Assembly (NCBI RefSeq): GCF_018282115.1
Contig: NZ_CP054306.1
Coordinates: 2,775,488-2,839,487 of the forward strand
Direction of reading: 5' to 3'
DNA from: Synechocystis sp. PCC 7338
GTDB taxonomy: Bacteria > Cyanobacteriota > Cyanobacteriia > Cyanobacteriales > Microcystaceae
DNA: 64,000 nt
A program made the position numbers and the translations under genes. This document shows positions 30,593 to 40,058 of this stretch, one piece after another. Positions within the stretch are counted from its first letter, which is position 1; each line of letters starts with the position of its first letter. The notes under the pieces were generated by a model, which was not told where the DNA came from, ran no database searches, and saw only the letters and a list, made by a program, of their open reading frames with translations.

Positions 30593-33500
30593 ATGTCCCC
30601 ATCCCATCCCCCCTCAGCCATTGCCATTTTTGAGCCAGAGAGTTTTCTCATTCTGGTGGTAGATGATGTGAAAGATAATATCTATGTCATTTCCGAGCTG
30701 TTGGAAGGGGAAGGTTACAGCACCACCTTTGTCACCTCCGGGCCGGAAGCTCTGCAACGGGTGACCCAGGCTCAACCAGACTTGATTCTGTTGGATTTGA
30801 TGATGCCCGGCATGGATGGGCTAGAAGTGTGCGATCGCCTCAAACAGGATCCCCAGGCCAGGGATATTCCGGTAATTTTTCTTACTGCTAGCAACGAAAA
30901 ACAACATCTGCTCCAAGCCTTTGCTAAGGGGGCAGTGGACTATGTCACCAAACCCTTTAGCCCGCCGGAACTGTTGGCCCGGGTGAAGACGCACTTGGAA
31001 CTAAAACAAACCAGGGATAATCTACGCCATGCCTTGCTAGAACAGGCCAAAACCGCTGAAGCCTTGGCTTGCACCTCCACTCGCCTCAGTACCCTGGTGC
31101 AAAATATGCAAGCAGGGGTGCTAATGACCGACGCCCAGGGCGACATTGTGGTGGTCAATCCCGAATTTGCCCGGCTGTTTAACCTTGGTTTTCCCGCTGA
31201 CCTCCTGCTGGGTAAAAATTTGACGGCGATCGCCCCCCGCATTAATGGCCTTGTGTCCCATGGTGAGGGTATAACCCAGGACTTTTTGGCGATCGAGTAC
31301 CCGGCACCATTGCTAAAAGTGGAACTGCACCTACAGGACGGACGTTTTTTTGAGCGGGATTATGTGCCTATTGTGTTGGGGGATAGCTCCCAGGGTCATT
31401 TTTGGCTTTACCGAGACATCAGCCAGCGTAAACAAGTGGAAGTCATTCAGGGGCAATCCTTGGAAATGGAACGGCGCATGCGGCAACAATTGGCTGAACA
31501 AAACCAAGAATTGGTGGCAGCTACCAGTGCAGCAGAGGCGGCTAATCGCTCCAAAGGTGAATTTTTGGCCACCATGAGCCACGAAATTCGCACCCCCATG
31601 AATGCCATTATCGGCATGACCGGACTATTACTAGATACGGAATTAACCACCCAACAAAAATATTTCACCCAAACCATCCGCAACAGTGGAGAAACCCTGC
31701 TCACCCTAATTAACGATATTTTGGACTTTTCCAAGATTGAGGCTGGGAAATTAGACCTGGAAGTGTACCCATTTGATTTGGGGCAATGCCTGGAGGAAGC
31801 CTTAGATGTGGTGATGCCCAGCGCCCGGGAAAAATCCCTTACCTTAATCCGACGTTTTCTCACTCCCATTCCCCCCAACCTCCAGGGGGATGTGACCCGC
31901 CTCAGGCAAATTTTGGTTAATCTCCTCAGCAATGCGGTCAAATTCACCGAAGCAGGGCAGGTTAAGGTGACAGTGGAAGTGGTGGACCATGACGCGGCCA
32001 AGGGAGAATATCAACTCTGTTTTGCGGTCCAGGATACTGGCATTGGCATTGCTCCCAACCAACAACAAGCTTTGTTCCAGGCCTTTAGCCAGGGCAACTC
32101 TTCCATTACCCGTCGTTTTGGCGGCACTGGGTTGGGCTTGGCCATTTGTGTCCGTTTAACTGCTTTGATGGGGGGCACCATCTGGGCGGAAAGTAATGGT
32201 TTTGTGGTGGGAGACCCCCCCGACCCTTGGCAGATCGGGCAACCGACAACCCCAGGCTCGACTTTCTATTTCACTGTCAATTTAACGGTGGTGCCCAGTT
32301 GTGCCTATTCTGCTCATAATTTGCGCCACTCCCTGTTCCTTGGGCGCTCGGTGTTGGTGGCGGATTACGACGAAGGCCGGGCCACCAGAATGCAAAATCT
32401 TTTGGCCAGTTGGCGTCTTCAAGCGGAGCAAATTACTTTTTCTTCTCCCGCAAAACTGGGGGAGGATCTACGGGAAAAATTAGCGCAAAAAACCTATAGC
32501 GCCCTAATCATTCATTGTCCCCATCCAGGCGGCAGCGGAGAGGCTTTGGCTGATTTTGATTTGGGGGAAATTGCAGCTTTGGGCCCTACTGACCAAGACA
32601 TTCCTGTGCTGGTGGCAACGGACATTTACCTATCCCTAGGAGAGCGCTACAGCGGCGATAAATCACCGGTAGGGGCCTGGATCAGGAGTCCAATTAATCC
32701 TGATGAGCTGGAAAATACCTTGGTGCAGGTGTTGGGACAAACCGAGCCTCCCACCCTAGTGTCCACGGAGGCAATCAGCGGGCCTTTGTTTCCCTATGCC
32801 CCTTCCCATTTAACTATTTTGCTGGCGGAAGATAACCTAATTAATCAACAGGTGGCTAAGCTCTTACTGAAAAAGTTGGGTTATCCAGTGGATGTGGTCA
32901 ACAACGGCCAAGAAGCCCTCTCGGCTTTGGCTAAGGGGGATTACGATGTGGTGTTGATGGATGTGGAAATGCCGGAAATGGATGGTTTGACTGCTACGAA
33001 GCAGATCCGGCAGTCCCAGGGCCGGAGTGAAAGACCTTGGATCATTGCGGTGACAGCCTATTCCATGGAAGGCGATCGGGAACGGTGTTTGGCCAGCGGC
33101 ATGAATGATTATGTCAGTAAACCGATCCGCTTGGAAGCTTTGCAACAGGCGTTACAGGTAGCTGCCACGGCGCTCCAGTCCACCAGCCAAAATACGGTTA
33201 CCGCCCTTCCCAGTGTCAATGCTTTTGAGGCAAAACCATCCCCTTCTAGCCCCGATCCAGAAAACTTGGCCAGCATGGCCTTACCTCCCATTGACCAAGA
33301 CATAATTCATTCTCTGCGGGAATTGGACGAAGAAAATGGTGACTTAATTCTCAGGGAAATTAGCGATATCTATTGCCAGACGGTGCCAGCACTGTTGCAG
33401 AGGATCAAAATGGCGATCGCCAATCAAGATTGGGTAGATTTGAGTTTAGCCGCCCATACGTTGGGTTCTAGCAGTGCTAATTTGGGGGCGGTGCTCCTGG

Positions 33501-33637
33501 CCCAACAGGCTAAAACCTTAGAAAATCTTGCCCGCCAACGGAACTCCCGGGCCATGAACCCAGACCATGTCTCCACCCTAACGGCTAGCTATGCAAGGGT
33601 GCAGAGGGAACTGCAAACCATGCTCGATCGCCTCTAG
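30593..33637 (+). CDS. Hybrid sensor kinase (REC-PAS-HisKA-HATPase-REC-REC-HPt)
   Basis: 1014 residues, soluble. Domains in order: receiver 1 (ILVVDDVKDN, phospho-Asp in LILLDLMMPGMDG, Lys in TKPF), coiled linker, PAS (about 165-290), HisKA with His330 in ATMSHEIRTPMNAIIG, HATPase with LLSNAVKFT, DTGIGIAP and GGTGLGLAI, a degenerate receiver 2, receiver 3 (LLAEDNLINQQVA, VVLMDVEMPEMDG, SKPI) and an HPt domain with His955 (AAHTLGSSSANLGA). This is a complete internal phosphorelay. Receiver 2 has no acceptor Asp where expected, and the HPt lacks the lysine usually after the His motif. The signal and output partner are unknown. It lies upstream of a PucC-like transporter. The PCC 6803 orthologue is, as I recall, Sll1905. 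Confidence 0.93.
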   Translation: MSPSHPPSAIAIFEPESFLILVVDDVKDNIYVISELLEGEGYSTTFVTSGPEALQRVTQAQPDLILLDLMMPGMDGLEVCDRLKQDPQARDIPVIFLTASNEKQHLLQAFAKGAVDYVTKPFSPPELLARVKTHLELKQTRDNLRHALLEQAKTAEALACTSTRLSTLVQNMQAGVLMTDAQGDIVVVNPEFARLFNLGFPADLLLGKNLTAIAPRINGLVSHGEGITQDFLAIEYPAPLLKVELHLQDGRFFERDYVPIVLGDSSQGHFWLYRDISQRKQVEVIQGQSLEMERRMRQQLAEQNQELVAATSAAEAANRSKGEFLATMSHEIRTPMNAIIGMTGLLLDTELTTQQKYFTQTIRNSGETLLTLINDILDFSKIEAGKLDLEVYPFDLGQCLEEALDVVMPSAREKSLTLIRRFLTPIPPNLQGDVTRLRQILVNLLSNAVKFTEAGQVKVTVEVVDHDAAKGEYQLCFAVQDTGIGIAPNQQQALFQAFSQGNSSITRRFGGTGLGLAICVRLTALMGGTIWAESNGFVVGDPPDPWQIGQPTTPGSTFYFTVNLTVVPSCAYSAHNLRHSLFLGRSVLVADYDEGRATRMQNLLASWRLQAEQITFSSPAKLGEDLREKLAQKTYSALIIHCPHPGGSGEALADFDLGEIAALGPTDQDIPVLVATDIYLSLGERYSGDKSPVGAWIRSPINPDELENTLVQVLGQTEPPTLVSTEAISGPLFPYAPSHLTILLAEDNLINQQVAKLLLKKLGYPVDVVNNGQEALSALAKGDYDVVLMDVEMPEMDGLTATKQIRQSQGRSERPWIIAVTAYSMEGDRERCLASGMNDYVSKPIRLEALQQALQVAATALQSTSQNTVTALPSVNAFEAKPSPSSPDPENLASMALPPIDQDIIHSLRELDEENGDLILREISDIYCQTVPALLQRIKMAIANQDWVDLSLAAHTLGSSSANLGAVLLAQQAKTLENLARQRNSRAMNPDHVSTLTASYARVQRELQTMLDRL

Positions 33638-33698
33638 GAAAAGTTTTGCCGGGCATTGGTTGGTTAGAATACGGAGTGTTTTCTCTGGCAATGTATTC

Positions 33699-35153
33699 AT
33701 GACCGTTAGCGAATCGATGGCCGGAGCCCCGTTGCCAAAATTGCCCCTGGTGACCATGTTCCGCCTGGGGTTATTCCAGATGGGGCTGGGCATTATGTCC
33801 CTGTTAACCTTAGGTGTGCTCAACCGCATTTTAATTGACGAGCTGGCAGTGTTACCGTGGGTGGCCGCCACGGCGATCGCCATGTATCAGTTTGTCAGCC
33901 CTTTTAAAGTCTGGTGTGGGCAACTATCCGACAGTCAGCGGTTGTGGGGTTACCATCGCACTGGTTACGTTTGGTTGGGCGCCCTAGGCTTTACGGTGTT
34001 GTCCTTTATCGCCCTCCAGGTGGTGTGGCAGTTGGGGCTAAGTTTGCAAAATAATGGTTGGGGAGCCCTGACAATTTTTTGGAGCATAGCGTTGGGCACA
34101 GTTTTCGCTGCCTATGGGGTCACCCTGAGTTTAAGTTCCACCCCCTTTGCCGCCCTGTTGGTGGACGTATCCGACGAAGATAACCGCTCCAAACTGGTGG
34201 GTATTGTCTGGTCTATGTTGATGGTGGGCATTGTGCTGGGGGCCATTGTCAGTTCCCGCCTTTTAAACACCCCGGAAATTTGCGGTCGGGCCCTGTTGGA
34301 TGCCGATGCCCTGGTGGTGAAAAAAACCGTTGACATTGCCCAACTGCAACGGGGCATTAATCCCGTCTTTATCATCATGCCGGCAATCGTGGTTTTCCTT
34401 GCTTGGCTGGCCACGGTGGGGGTGGAAAAAAAATATTCCCGTTTTGGCGATCGTTCCGAGGGCCGGGAGGATGAAATCACCCTGGCGCAAGCAGTGAAGG
34501 TACTGACTGCCAGCCGACAAACCGCCATCTTTTTTGGTTTTTTACTACTGCTGACCCTGAGCCTATTTATGCAGGATGCGGTGCTGGAACCCTACGGCGG
34601 GGAAGTCTTTAATCTTTGCATTTCCGAAACCACCCAGTTAAACGCCTTTTTTGGCATGGGTACCCTGTTGGGCATTGGCTCCACCGGCTTTTTTGTCGTA
34701 CCCCGTTTAGGCAAGCAACGCACCACTTCCCTAGGCTGTGCCCTGGCCGCCTTGTGTTTTTCCTTGCTAATTCTGGCGGGATTTCAGGAAAATGTGACCC
34801 TGTTAAAATCTGGTTTACTTTTCTTCGGTTTAGCATCGGGCATGATCACCGCCGGAGCCACCAGTTTGATGTTGGACCTCACCGCAGTGGAAACCGCTGG
34901 CACTTTCATCGGGGCCTGGGGTTTAGCCCAATCCATTTCTAGGGGCTTAGCCACCGTGGCCGGGGGCACAATTTTGAACATCGGCAAGGCTTTGTTTGCT
35001 AATGCAGTGTTGGCCTACGGTTTGGTGTTTGCCCTCCAAGCCCTGGGGCTAATTTTGTCTATTTTCCTGCTCAACAAGGTTAACGTGCGGGAATTTCAGG
35101 ACAATGCCAAAACGGCGATCGCCACGGTGATGGCGGGGGATTTAGACGGCTGA
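33699..35153 (+). CDS. PucC/LhaA-family (BCH2) major facilitator protein
   Basis: 484 residues from the ATG at 33699 (MTVSESMAGAPLPKLPLVTM); an upstream in-frame ATG lies inside the kinase gene and is rejected. Twelve hydrophobic segments are apparent, with family motifs such as YQFVSPFKVWCGQLSD near residue 65 and SSTPFAALLVDVSDEDNR near residue 145. The family, called BCH2 or PucC, is tied to (bacterio)chlorophyll delivery and light-harvesting assembly in membranes. The substrate in cyanobacteria is not proven. It follows the hybrid kinase by 61 bases on the same strand and meets the phaAB terminator at its 3' end. Corresponds to Sll1906 of PCC 6803, as I recall. Confidence 0.9.
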   Translation: MTVSESMAGAPLPKLPLVTMFRLGLFQMGLGIMSLLTLGVLNRILIDELAVLPWVAATAIAMYQFVSPFKVWCGQLSDSQRLWGYHRTGYVWLGALGFTVLSFIALQVVWQLGLSLQNNGWGALTIFWSIALGTVFAAYGVTLSLSSTPFAALLVDVSDEDNRSKLVGIVWSMLMVGIVLGAIVSSRLLNTPEICGRALLDADALVVKKTVDIAQLQRGINPVFIIMPAIVVFLAWLATVGVEKKYSRFGDRSEGREDEITLAQAVKVLTASRQTAIFFGFLLLLTLSLFMQDAVLEPYGGEVFNLCISETTQLNAFFGMGTLLGIGSTGFFVVPRLGKQRTTSLGCALAALCFSLLILAGFQENVTLLKSGLLFFGLASGMITAGATSLMLDLTAVETAGTFIGAWGLAQSISRGLATVAGGTILNIGKALFANAVLAYGLVFALQALGLILSIFLLNKVNVREFQDNAKTAIATVMAGDLDG

Positions 35154-35181
35154 AAAAAAAGCTCCCCAAAATTAGGGAGGA
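35152..35181 (-). terminator. Rho-independent terminator of phaAB
   Basis: On the minus strand, CTCCC and GGGGAG flank an AT-rich loop and are followed by eight T residues (plus-strand AAAAAAAA at 35153-35160). It lies 34 bases after the phaB stop and ends the PHB transcript; read from the plus strand it also sits directly at the end of the PucC-like gene. Confidence 0.75.
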
Positions 35182-35214
35182 GAAAATTAGGATATTCGCA
35201 CGATACCGTAAAAA

Positions 35215-35937
35215 TCAGGTGTGGTGTGCCCCATTTACCCGTAACACTTCCCCAGTGACATAGCTACTGGCCACGGGGGAAAGCAAAAAGGCCACCGCCC
35301 AGGCAATTTCTTCTGGTTTACCGAAACGGCGGAAGGGGATTTCTTTGGTGATTTTCTCTCGAATATCTTCCCGGATAGCCAAAGTCATTTCGGTGTCAAT
35401 GAAACCGGGAGCCACCGCATTGGCCCGCACTCCGTAGCGTGCCCCTTCCCGAGCCAGGGATTTCATCATACCAATTACCCCGGCCTTAGTGGCGGAATAG
35501 TTAGTTTGGCCAACGTTGCCCCGCTCCCCGGAAATGGAACTAATGGCCACAACGGAACCGGCTTTGCGTTCGTACATGCCTTCAATGAACGGTTTGATGC
35601 TGTAGGCCACCCCCTTGAGGTTGACATTGAGCACCGCATCCCAATCGGCGGGGGTTAATTTTGGGAAAAAATTGTCTTTGGTGATACCAGCATTGGCCAC
35701 TATGCCGTAAACGGGCCCCAGCTTATCGGTGATTTCCGCCGCCGCCGCGGTCATGGATTCTAAATCAGTGACGTTGGCCACCACCCCCAGGGCTTCAGCG
35801 CTACCGCCATCCGTAGCTAAATCAGTAAAAGCCACCTTGGCCCCCATTTCCTGGAGTAATTTGACGATCGCCGCGCCGATGCCCCGATTACCGCCGGTGA
35901 CCACAATTACCTTGTCTTCCAAACCCAGACTCAACAT
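35215..35937 (-). CDS. phaB: Acetoacetyl-CoA reductase
   Basis: Short-chain dehydrogenase that reduces acetoacetyl-CoA to (R)-3-hydroxybutyryl-CoA with NADPH, second step of polyhydroxybutyrate synthesis. 240 residues. The cofactor loop is GGNRGIGAAI near residues 16-25; the catalytic Ser and the Tyr-x3-Lys pair are in ISSISGERGNVGQTNYSATK; the C-terminal VTGEVLRVNGAHH is typical. It lies 83 bases after phaA on the same strand, forming the phaAB operon. The polymerase genes phaE and phaC are elsewhere, as in PCC 6803. A terminator follows. Confidence 0.95.
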   Translation of the reverse strand: MLSLGLEDKVIVVTGGNRGIGAAIVKLLQEMGAKVAFTDLATDGGSAEALGVVANVTDLESMTAAAAEITDKLGPVYGIVANAGITKDNFFPKLTPADWDAVLNVNLKGVAYSIKPFIEGMYERKAGSVVAISSISGERGNVGQTNYSATKAGVIGMMKSLAREGARYGVRANAVAPGFIDTEMTLAIREDIREKITKEIPFRRFGKPEEIAWAVAFLLSPVASSYVTGEVLRVNGAHHT

Positions 35938-36020
35938 GGTGACTCCTTAAAAAATTAATAGAAACAAATTCAACTTGATCAATCAAAGCCTCGACATTCG
36001 ATTTGATCGCCCACCAATGC

Positions 36021-37211
36021 CTAAACCCGTTCAATGACTACGGCAGTACCGCCCCCAGTACCGTGGCAAAGGGCCGCTAGCCCCATGGTTTTGTCCCGTT
36101 GTTGTAGAGCGTAGAGTAGGGTAACCATGATCCGGGCCCCCGATGCCCCAATGGGATGGCCTAAGGCGATCGCCCCGCCGTTAACATTCAACTTGTCCCG
36201 GTCCACCCCCAACTGCCGCTCAAATAAAAGATTGCTGACGGAGAAGGCTTCATTGTTTTCAAACAAGTCAAAATCAGCCAGGTTCTTATCCAGCTTGGCC
36301 AAGAGTTTTTTGCTAGCGATGATGGGCAACTCGGGAAAACGACTGGGGGTGCCGGCGGCCCAACTGCCTCCTAAAATTTTCGCTAGGGGTTTTAACTGAT
36401 ATTTTTCCACCGCTTCCCCACTGGCCAGGAGCAAAGCCGCGGCCCCATCGGTAATCTGGCTACAGTTACCCGCTGTTAGTACCCCGTCCTTGGCAAAGGC
36501 TGACCGCAACTTGCCTAGGCTTTCCACTGTGGTGTCACTGCGAATACCTTCATCACTCTTCAGCACCTGGGTACCTTTGCGACTGGTGATTTCAATGGGG
36601 GCGATTTCTGCCTCAAAATAACCAGATTCCGTGGCCTGGGCCGCCCTTTGTTGCGACAAACAGGCCACTTCGTCCAACTCTGCCCGACTGAAACCATGGT
36701 CTGCGGCTAACTTTTCCGTCTGTTCCCCCATGCCCTCGCCGTTGGTGCTGTCCGTCAAACCATCATGGAGGAGAAGATCGGTTAAATTTTCCGGCGCTCC
36801 CATGAGAAACTTGTAGCCCCAGCGGGCCCGGTGGGAGAGGTAAAAACCAGTTTGGGACATGGATTCCGTCCCGCCAGCCAAAATTAAATCCCCTTCGCCG
36901 GCCCGGATGGTCAAAGCGGCATTAATCACACTCATCATGGCGGAAGAGCAGACCATATCCACTGCATAACCGTCCACCGTATCGGGAATTTTCGCTTTCA
37001 GGGCCGCTTGACGGGGAATCAGTTGCCCATGGCCAGCCCTTAACACGTTGCCCATAATGTACAGGTCTAGGTACTTTCCCTCCACTCCGGCCTGGGCTAG
37101 GACGCTTTTCATTACATGGCCCCCCAAGTCCGCCGCCGAAAAATTGGTCAGGGATCCACCAAAACGCCCCAGGGGAGTTCGTTGAGCGGCCACAATAAAA
37201 ACATCACGCAT
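36021..37211 (-). CDS. phaA: Acetyl-CoA acetyltransferase (beta-ketothiolase)
   Basis: Condenses two acetyl-CoA to acetoacetyl-CoA, first step of PHB synthesis. I use the ATG at 37211 (MRDVFIVAAQRTPLGRFGG), giving 396 residues; the longer reading from 37250 adds 13 non-conserved residues. The acyl-enzyme cysteine is in VDMVCSSAMM, the general-base histidine in GGAIALGHPIGASGARI and the second cysteine in LCHGTGGGTA. GGAAAG-like GGAAAG sequence just upstream may serve as ribosome site. It heads the phaAB operon; 242 bases separate it from the gpx stop upstream, holding its promoter. Confidence 0.95.
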   Translation of the reverse strand: MRDVFIVAAQRTPLGRFGGSLTNFSAADLGGHVMKSVLAQAGVEGKYLDLYIMGNVLRAGHGQLIPRQAALKAKIPDTVDGYAVDMVCSSAMMSVINAALTIRAGEGDLILAGGTESMSQTGFYLSHRARWGYKFLMGAPENLTDLLLHDGLTDSTNGEGMGEQTEKLAADHGFSRAELDEVACLSQQRAAQATESGYFEAEIAPIEITSRKGTQVLKSDEGIRSDTTVESLGKLRSAFAKDGVLTAGNCSQITDGAAALLLASGEAVEKYQLKPLAKILGGSWAAGTPSRFPELPIIASKKLLAKLDKNLADFDLFENNEAFSVSNLLFERQLGVDRDKLNVNGGAIALGHPIGASGARIMVTLLYALQQRDKTMGLAALCHGTGGGTAVVIERV

Positions 37212-37453
37212 AATTGCTTTCCAATGCCATGGGTTGGGTTGGGCAGGCATTAACCCCGCCTCCAGCTCAATTATGGAGGTGAATTCCCAAAGCGGTGTAC
37301 CCCAAATTTCAAGCTATGACAACAAATGCTCCATGGCGATCGCCTATGCGAAGCCAATGTGGATCGGATTTTCCCCAACAAAATACCCCGTGCAGAGGCA
37401 CAGGGTGAAAATTACAGCAAGCTCAATGGCAGAGAATGTGTGCGCTCAAAAAC

Positions 37454-37918
37454 TTAGCCCAAAGCTTTTTCAATGGCAGCTTTTAAAGAAGAGTCATCGG
37501 GTTTAGTTTGGGGGTCAAAGCGGGCCACCACCTGCCCATCCCGACCAATTAAAAACTTGCCAAAGTTCCAGCCAATGTCTTCGCCATCGCCGACGAGGAA
37601 CTGGTAGAGGGGGCTACGGTTCGGGCCATTGACATCCTGCTTTTCTAGCAAGGTAAAGTCCACGTCATACTTGGTTTTGGTGAACTCTTTGATTTCCTCT
37701 GGGGAGCCTGGTTCCTGGGCACCGAACTGATTACAGGGCACACCGATAATTACCAAACCTTGGTCGCCATAGGCCTGATCTAGGGCCACTAGACCGCTGT
37801 ATTGAGGGGTCAAACCACATTTGCTGGCAACATTGACAAAGAGAATAACCTTATTATCAATTACCTCCGGAGCCAGGGGCGTTCCATCTAGGGTGGTCAG
37901 AGAAGTGGGTAATGGCAT
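37454..37918 (-). CDS. gpx2: Glutathione peroxidase-like lipid hydroperoxide reductase
   Basis: 154 residues. Thioredoxin-fold peroxidase of the GPx family. The peroxidatic residue is cysteine, not selenocysteine, in NVASKCGLTPQYSGL near residue 37; the catalytic Gln and the second cysteine are in GVPCNQFGAQEPGS and the Trp-Asn pair in GWNFGKFLI. The Synechocystis enzymes of this type use NADPH or thioredoxin-linked electrons rather than glutathione and reduce lipid hydroperoxides. It lies 40 bases downstream of the adenylate cyclase gene on the same strand. Corresponds to Slr1992 (Gpx-2) as I recall. Confidence 0.92.
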   Translation of the reverse strand: MPLPTSLTTLDGTPLAPEVIDNKVILFVNVASKCGLTPQYSGLVALDQAYGDQGLVIIGVPCNQFGAQEPGSPEEIKEFTKTKYDVDFTLLEKQDVNGPNRSPLYQFLVGDGEDIGWNFGKFLIGRDGQVVARFDPQTKPDDSSLKAAIEKALG

Positions 37919-37958
37919 AGGTGTTAAGAAATCTTACGACGGTTCCCATTATGGACGA

Positions 37959-38972
37959 TCAAGGCCCTTCCGATACGGGGGTAGTATCTTCCAACGAGGT
38001 CTGATCCAAAAGTGATCCGAGGGCGGCAAAGGGCAGTCCATAAATGGCGATCGGTTTGGTGTAGCCTTTCAACTCAATGGTGTCCTGCTGAATAGTTGCA
38101 GTCCATTGGGGTAATTCCTGTAGATAGCTAAAGGTTTTTTCGCTCATGGCCAAGTCGAAATGGGCCTGTTTAGTGGCAGATTCTAACCGAAAAGCAGCGT
38201 TGACCGTATCACCGATCGCCGTGTAGTCAGGGTGGTCGCCACTACCGGTGTTACCCACCATGGCGTAGCCAGTGTTTATTCCTGTGCCAATGCGGAGGGG
38301 GAAAGGCAGATCGTATTTCTGATTTAACCGGGCCGTCATGGCTTGTAGGCGGTTGACAGCATGGAGAATTTGAATAATTTCCGCCGGGGTCGCTTCGTTG
38401 TAACCGTGGAACCAGATAGCCATCACCGCATCGCCGATGTACTTATCTACCCAGCTACCGGCCTCCCGCAAAATGTGTCCGGCTTGGCGAAACCAATTGC
38501 CAATCAGCAAGGATAGCAATTCCTCCTGCACCTGCTGGGCCATGCCAGTGAAGTTGCGCATATCCGCCACCAACACCGTAATTAGCCGCCGTTCATGGAG
38601 CACATTGGTCTGGGTGTCCCATTCCGCCGGATTCCGCAACAGCCCCGACGGCGTACCATTTTGGTCAGAGTAAAATTTCGCTTCCGTTTTACCAAAGGTA
38701 ATTTTGTCTTTGTCCTGAATGGCGATCGGCACACTTACCCGTCGACCATTCACAAAGGTGCCATTGCGACTACCTAGATCAATTAACAAAAAAGTGTCTT
38801 CCTCTGTCGCCTGCAAAATCGCATGGTTGCGAGAAATGCAACTGTCCCGGATTACTAAATCATTTTCCTGGCTCCGGCCTACAGTCCAATAGTTCCGTCC
38901 CTGGAGAGGAAAAGTCACATCTCCATGGGAGAAATATACTACTAAATGAACGGATGGGGCAGGCTTATCCAC
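37959..38972 (-). CDS. cya1: Class III adenylate cyclase with FHA domain
   Basis: 337 residues. An N-terminal FHA domain (about residues 18-95: WTVGRSQENDLVIRDSCISR, SRNGTFVNGRRV) binds phosphothreonine peptides. The class III cyclase domain follows (about 125-310) with metal-binding Asp in VLVADMRNFTG, the DKYIGDAVMAIW loop holding the second Asp, and GDTVNAAFRLE near the transition-state residues. It makes cAMP; in Synechocystis Cya1 is the main cyclase and supports cAMP-dependent motility. ATG start at 38972, 21 bases after the DUF3120 gene on the same strand, so these two and possibly gpx2 are cotranscribed. Confidence 0.94.
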   Translation of the reverse strand: MDKPAPSVHLVVYFSHGDVTFPLQGRNYWTVGRSQENDLVIRDSCISRNHAILQATEEDTFLLIDLGSRNGTFVNGRRVSVPIAIQDKDKITFGKTEAKFYSDQNGTPSGLLRNPAEWDTQTNVLHERRLITVLVADMRNFTGMAQQVQEELLSLLIGNWFRQAGHILREAGSWVDKYIGDAVMAIWFHGYNEATPAEIIQILHAVNRLQAMTARLNQKYDLPFPLRIGTGINTGYAMVGNTGSGDHPDYTAIGDTVNAAFRLESATKQAHFDLAMSEKTFSYLQELPQWTATIQQDTIELKGYTKPIAIYGLPFAALGSLLDQTSLEDTTPVSEGP

Positions 38973-38993
38973 GGAGTAATGGCGAAAGTTGAC

Positions 38994-39716
38994 TTAGGCC
39001 ATCATAGCCCCAAGCCAGAAAAGGGCATCTACAACAATAGTACTCAACACTGCCCCCGCAAAGGCTTGCCAGCCAGGGGAGCGCCGTTGCAACGCCCAAC
39101 CGCCCAGCCCCAGCAATAGGGCCAATAATAGCCAAGCCCAGGCCGCCCCCCAGGGGGTATGAATTTTAGCCAGAGCCGCTTGGAAAACAAACCGGGCCAA
39201 TTGGGGGTCCACTACCATCACCTGGCGCCAATGGTCCATCAACCCGGTGAGATAAAAGTAAATGTCGGTGACGGCCGTTCCCGTCAGAGAGCCTAGGTAG
39301 AATAAATGGCCGATTACGCCCCAGCCCCGTTTCAGTCCCCAGAGGGCAAAGGGTAAACCGATCGCCTCGATGGGTAAATGCCAGAGGGGTTCCCAACGAA
39401 ACCAACCCCAATAAATGGCCCCCGCCAACCAACTCCAGCTAAAGCCCAGCAGTAAATCCCCCCACAGGGCCTGATCGGGTCGTTTCATTAACCAAACGGC
39501 GATCGCCACCCAGGGCAAAGTCAATGCCAGGGAAAGCCAGGGAAATTGCCGCACCAGGGGCGCTTGGATAAACACCGGCACGGAAACGAGAAAGCCCGCC
39601 ATCAGTTGCATGCCGGTGGTGGTGGCATCAATGGCAAGGCTGGAGCGCCAACGGTGCAGGCGACGCAGAAAATCAAGCCCTGGCTGGGCTAAGGCGGTGG
39701 TTAAAAGGGGAATCAC
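38994..39716 (-). CDS. DUF3120 multi-pass membrane protein
   Basis: 240 residues, hydrophobic, with about six membrane segments and tryptophan-rich loops (WSWLAGAIYWGWFRWEPLWH). It fits the cyanobacterial and algal family DUF3120, which has no assigned function. The N-terminus contains LDFLRRLHRWRSSLAIDATT before the first helix. It lies 21 bases upstream of cya1, same strand. The ATG at 39716 has no strong ribosome site. A 6-bp hairpin with a T-rich run lies about 40 bases before the gene in its leader. Confidence 0.75.
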   Translation of the reverse strand: MIPLLTTALAQPGLDFLRRLHRWRSSLAIDATTTGMQLMAGFLVSVPVFIQAPLVRQFPWLSLALTLPWVAIAVWLMKRPDQALWGDLLLGFSWSWLAGAIYWGWFRWEPLWHLPIEAIGLPFALWGLKRGWGVIGHLFYLGSLTGTAVTDIYFYLTGLMDHWRQVMVVDPQLARFVFQAALAKIHTPWGAAWAWLLLALLLGLGGWALQRRSPGWQAFAGAVLSTIVVDALFWLGAMMA

Positions 39717-40058
39717 TACAGGGGTTGAGTAAAGTTGGCTAAAAGGAGTTTTTAAAAAAGCTTCCCTCTGGGGGAACAGAGGCAGGGATAATTTTAAGTT
39801 TTGTTACTTTAAATTAATCTTGCTTATTATATCCAAAAACTTCTAGGCTTTCTAGGGAAAACTGCCCAGGGTTTGGCTCACTCAGCCCCTAGGAATCAGA
39901 AATATTGCTAACGGTTATCCCCCAAGCCGCTAGAATGGGCTACGGAGATCGGCCCAGGATACCAACTGCATCTAGTGAATCTAGCCTGGCTCCAGGGATT
40001 TTTTCTACCCCTTCCGTCCCCGCCGGCCCCAGCGCTATTAATTTTTCGATCATTCACC
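39717..40058. promoter_or_regulatory. Divergent control region between the DUF3120 gene and serA
   Basis: This 342-base stretch has no gene that I can support. An in-frame GTG at 39975 would extend SerA by 28 residues, but the extension is proline-rich and not part of the conserved fold. CCTCTG at 39765-39770 pairs with CAGAGG at 39777-39782 and, on the minus strand, is followed by CTTTTTT, so it could be an attenuator for the DUF3120 and cya1 transcript. AT-rich DNA at 39790-39840 may hold promoters in both directions. Confidence 0.35.

Noticed and set aside
39765-39782. Short hairpin with T-run upstream of the DUF3120 gene as a riboswitch or terminator
   Set aside because: Only a 6-bp stem and no recognisable ligand-binding domain; kept only as a possible attenuator within the control-region entry.
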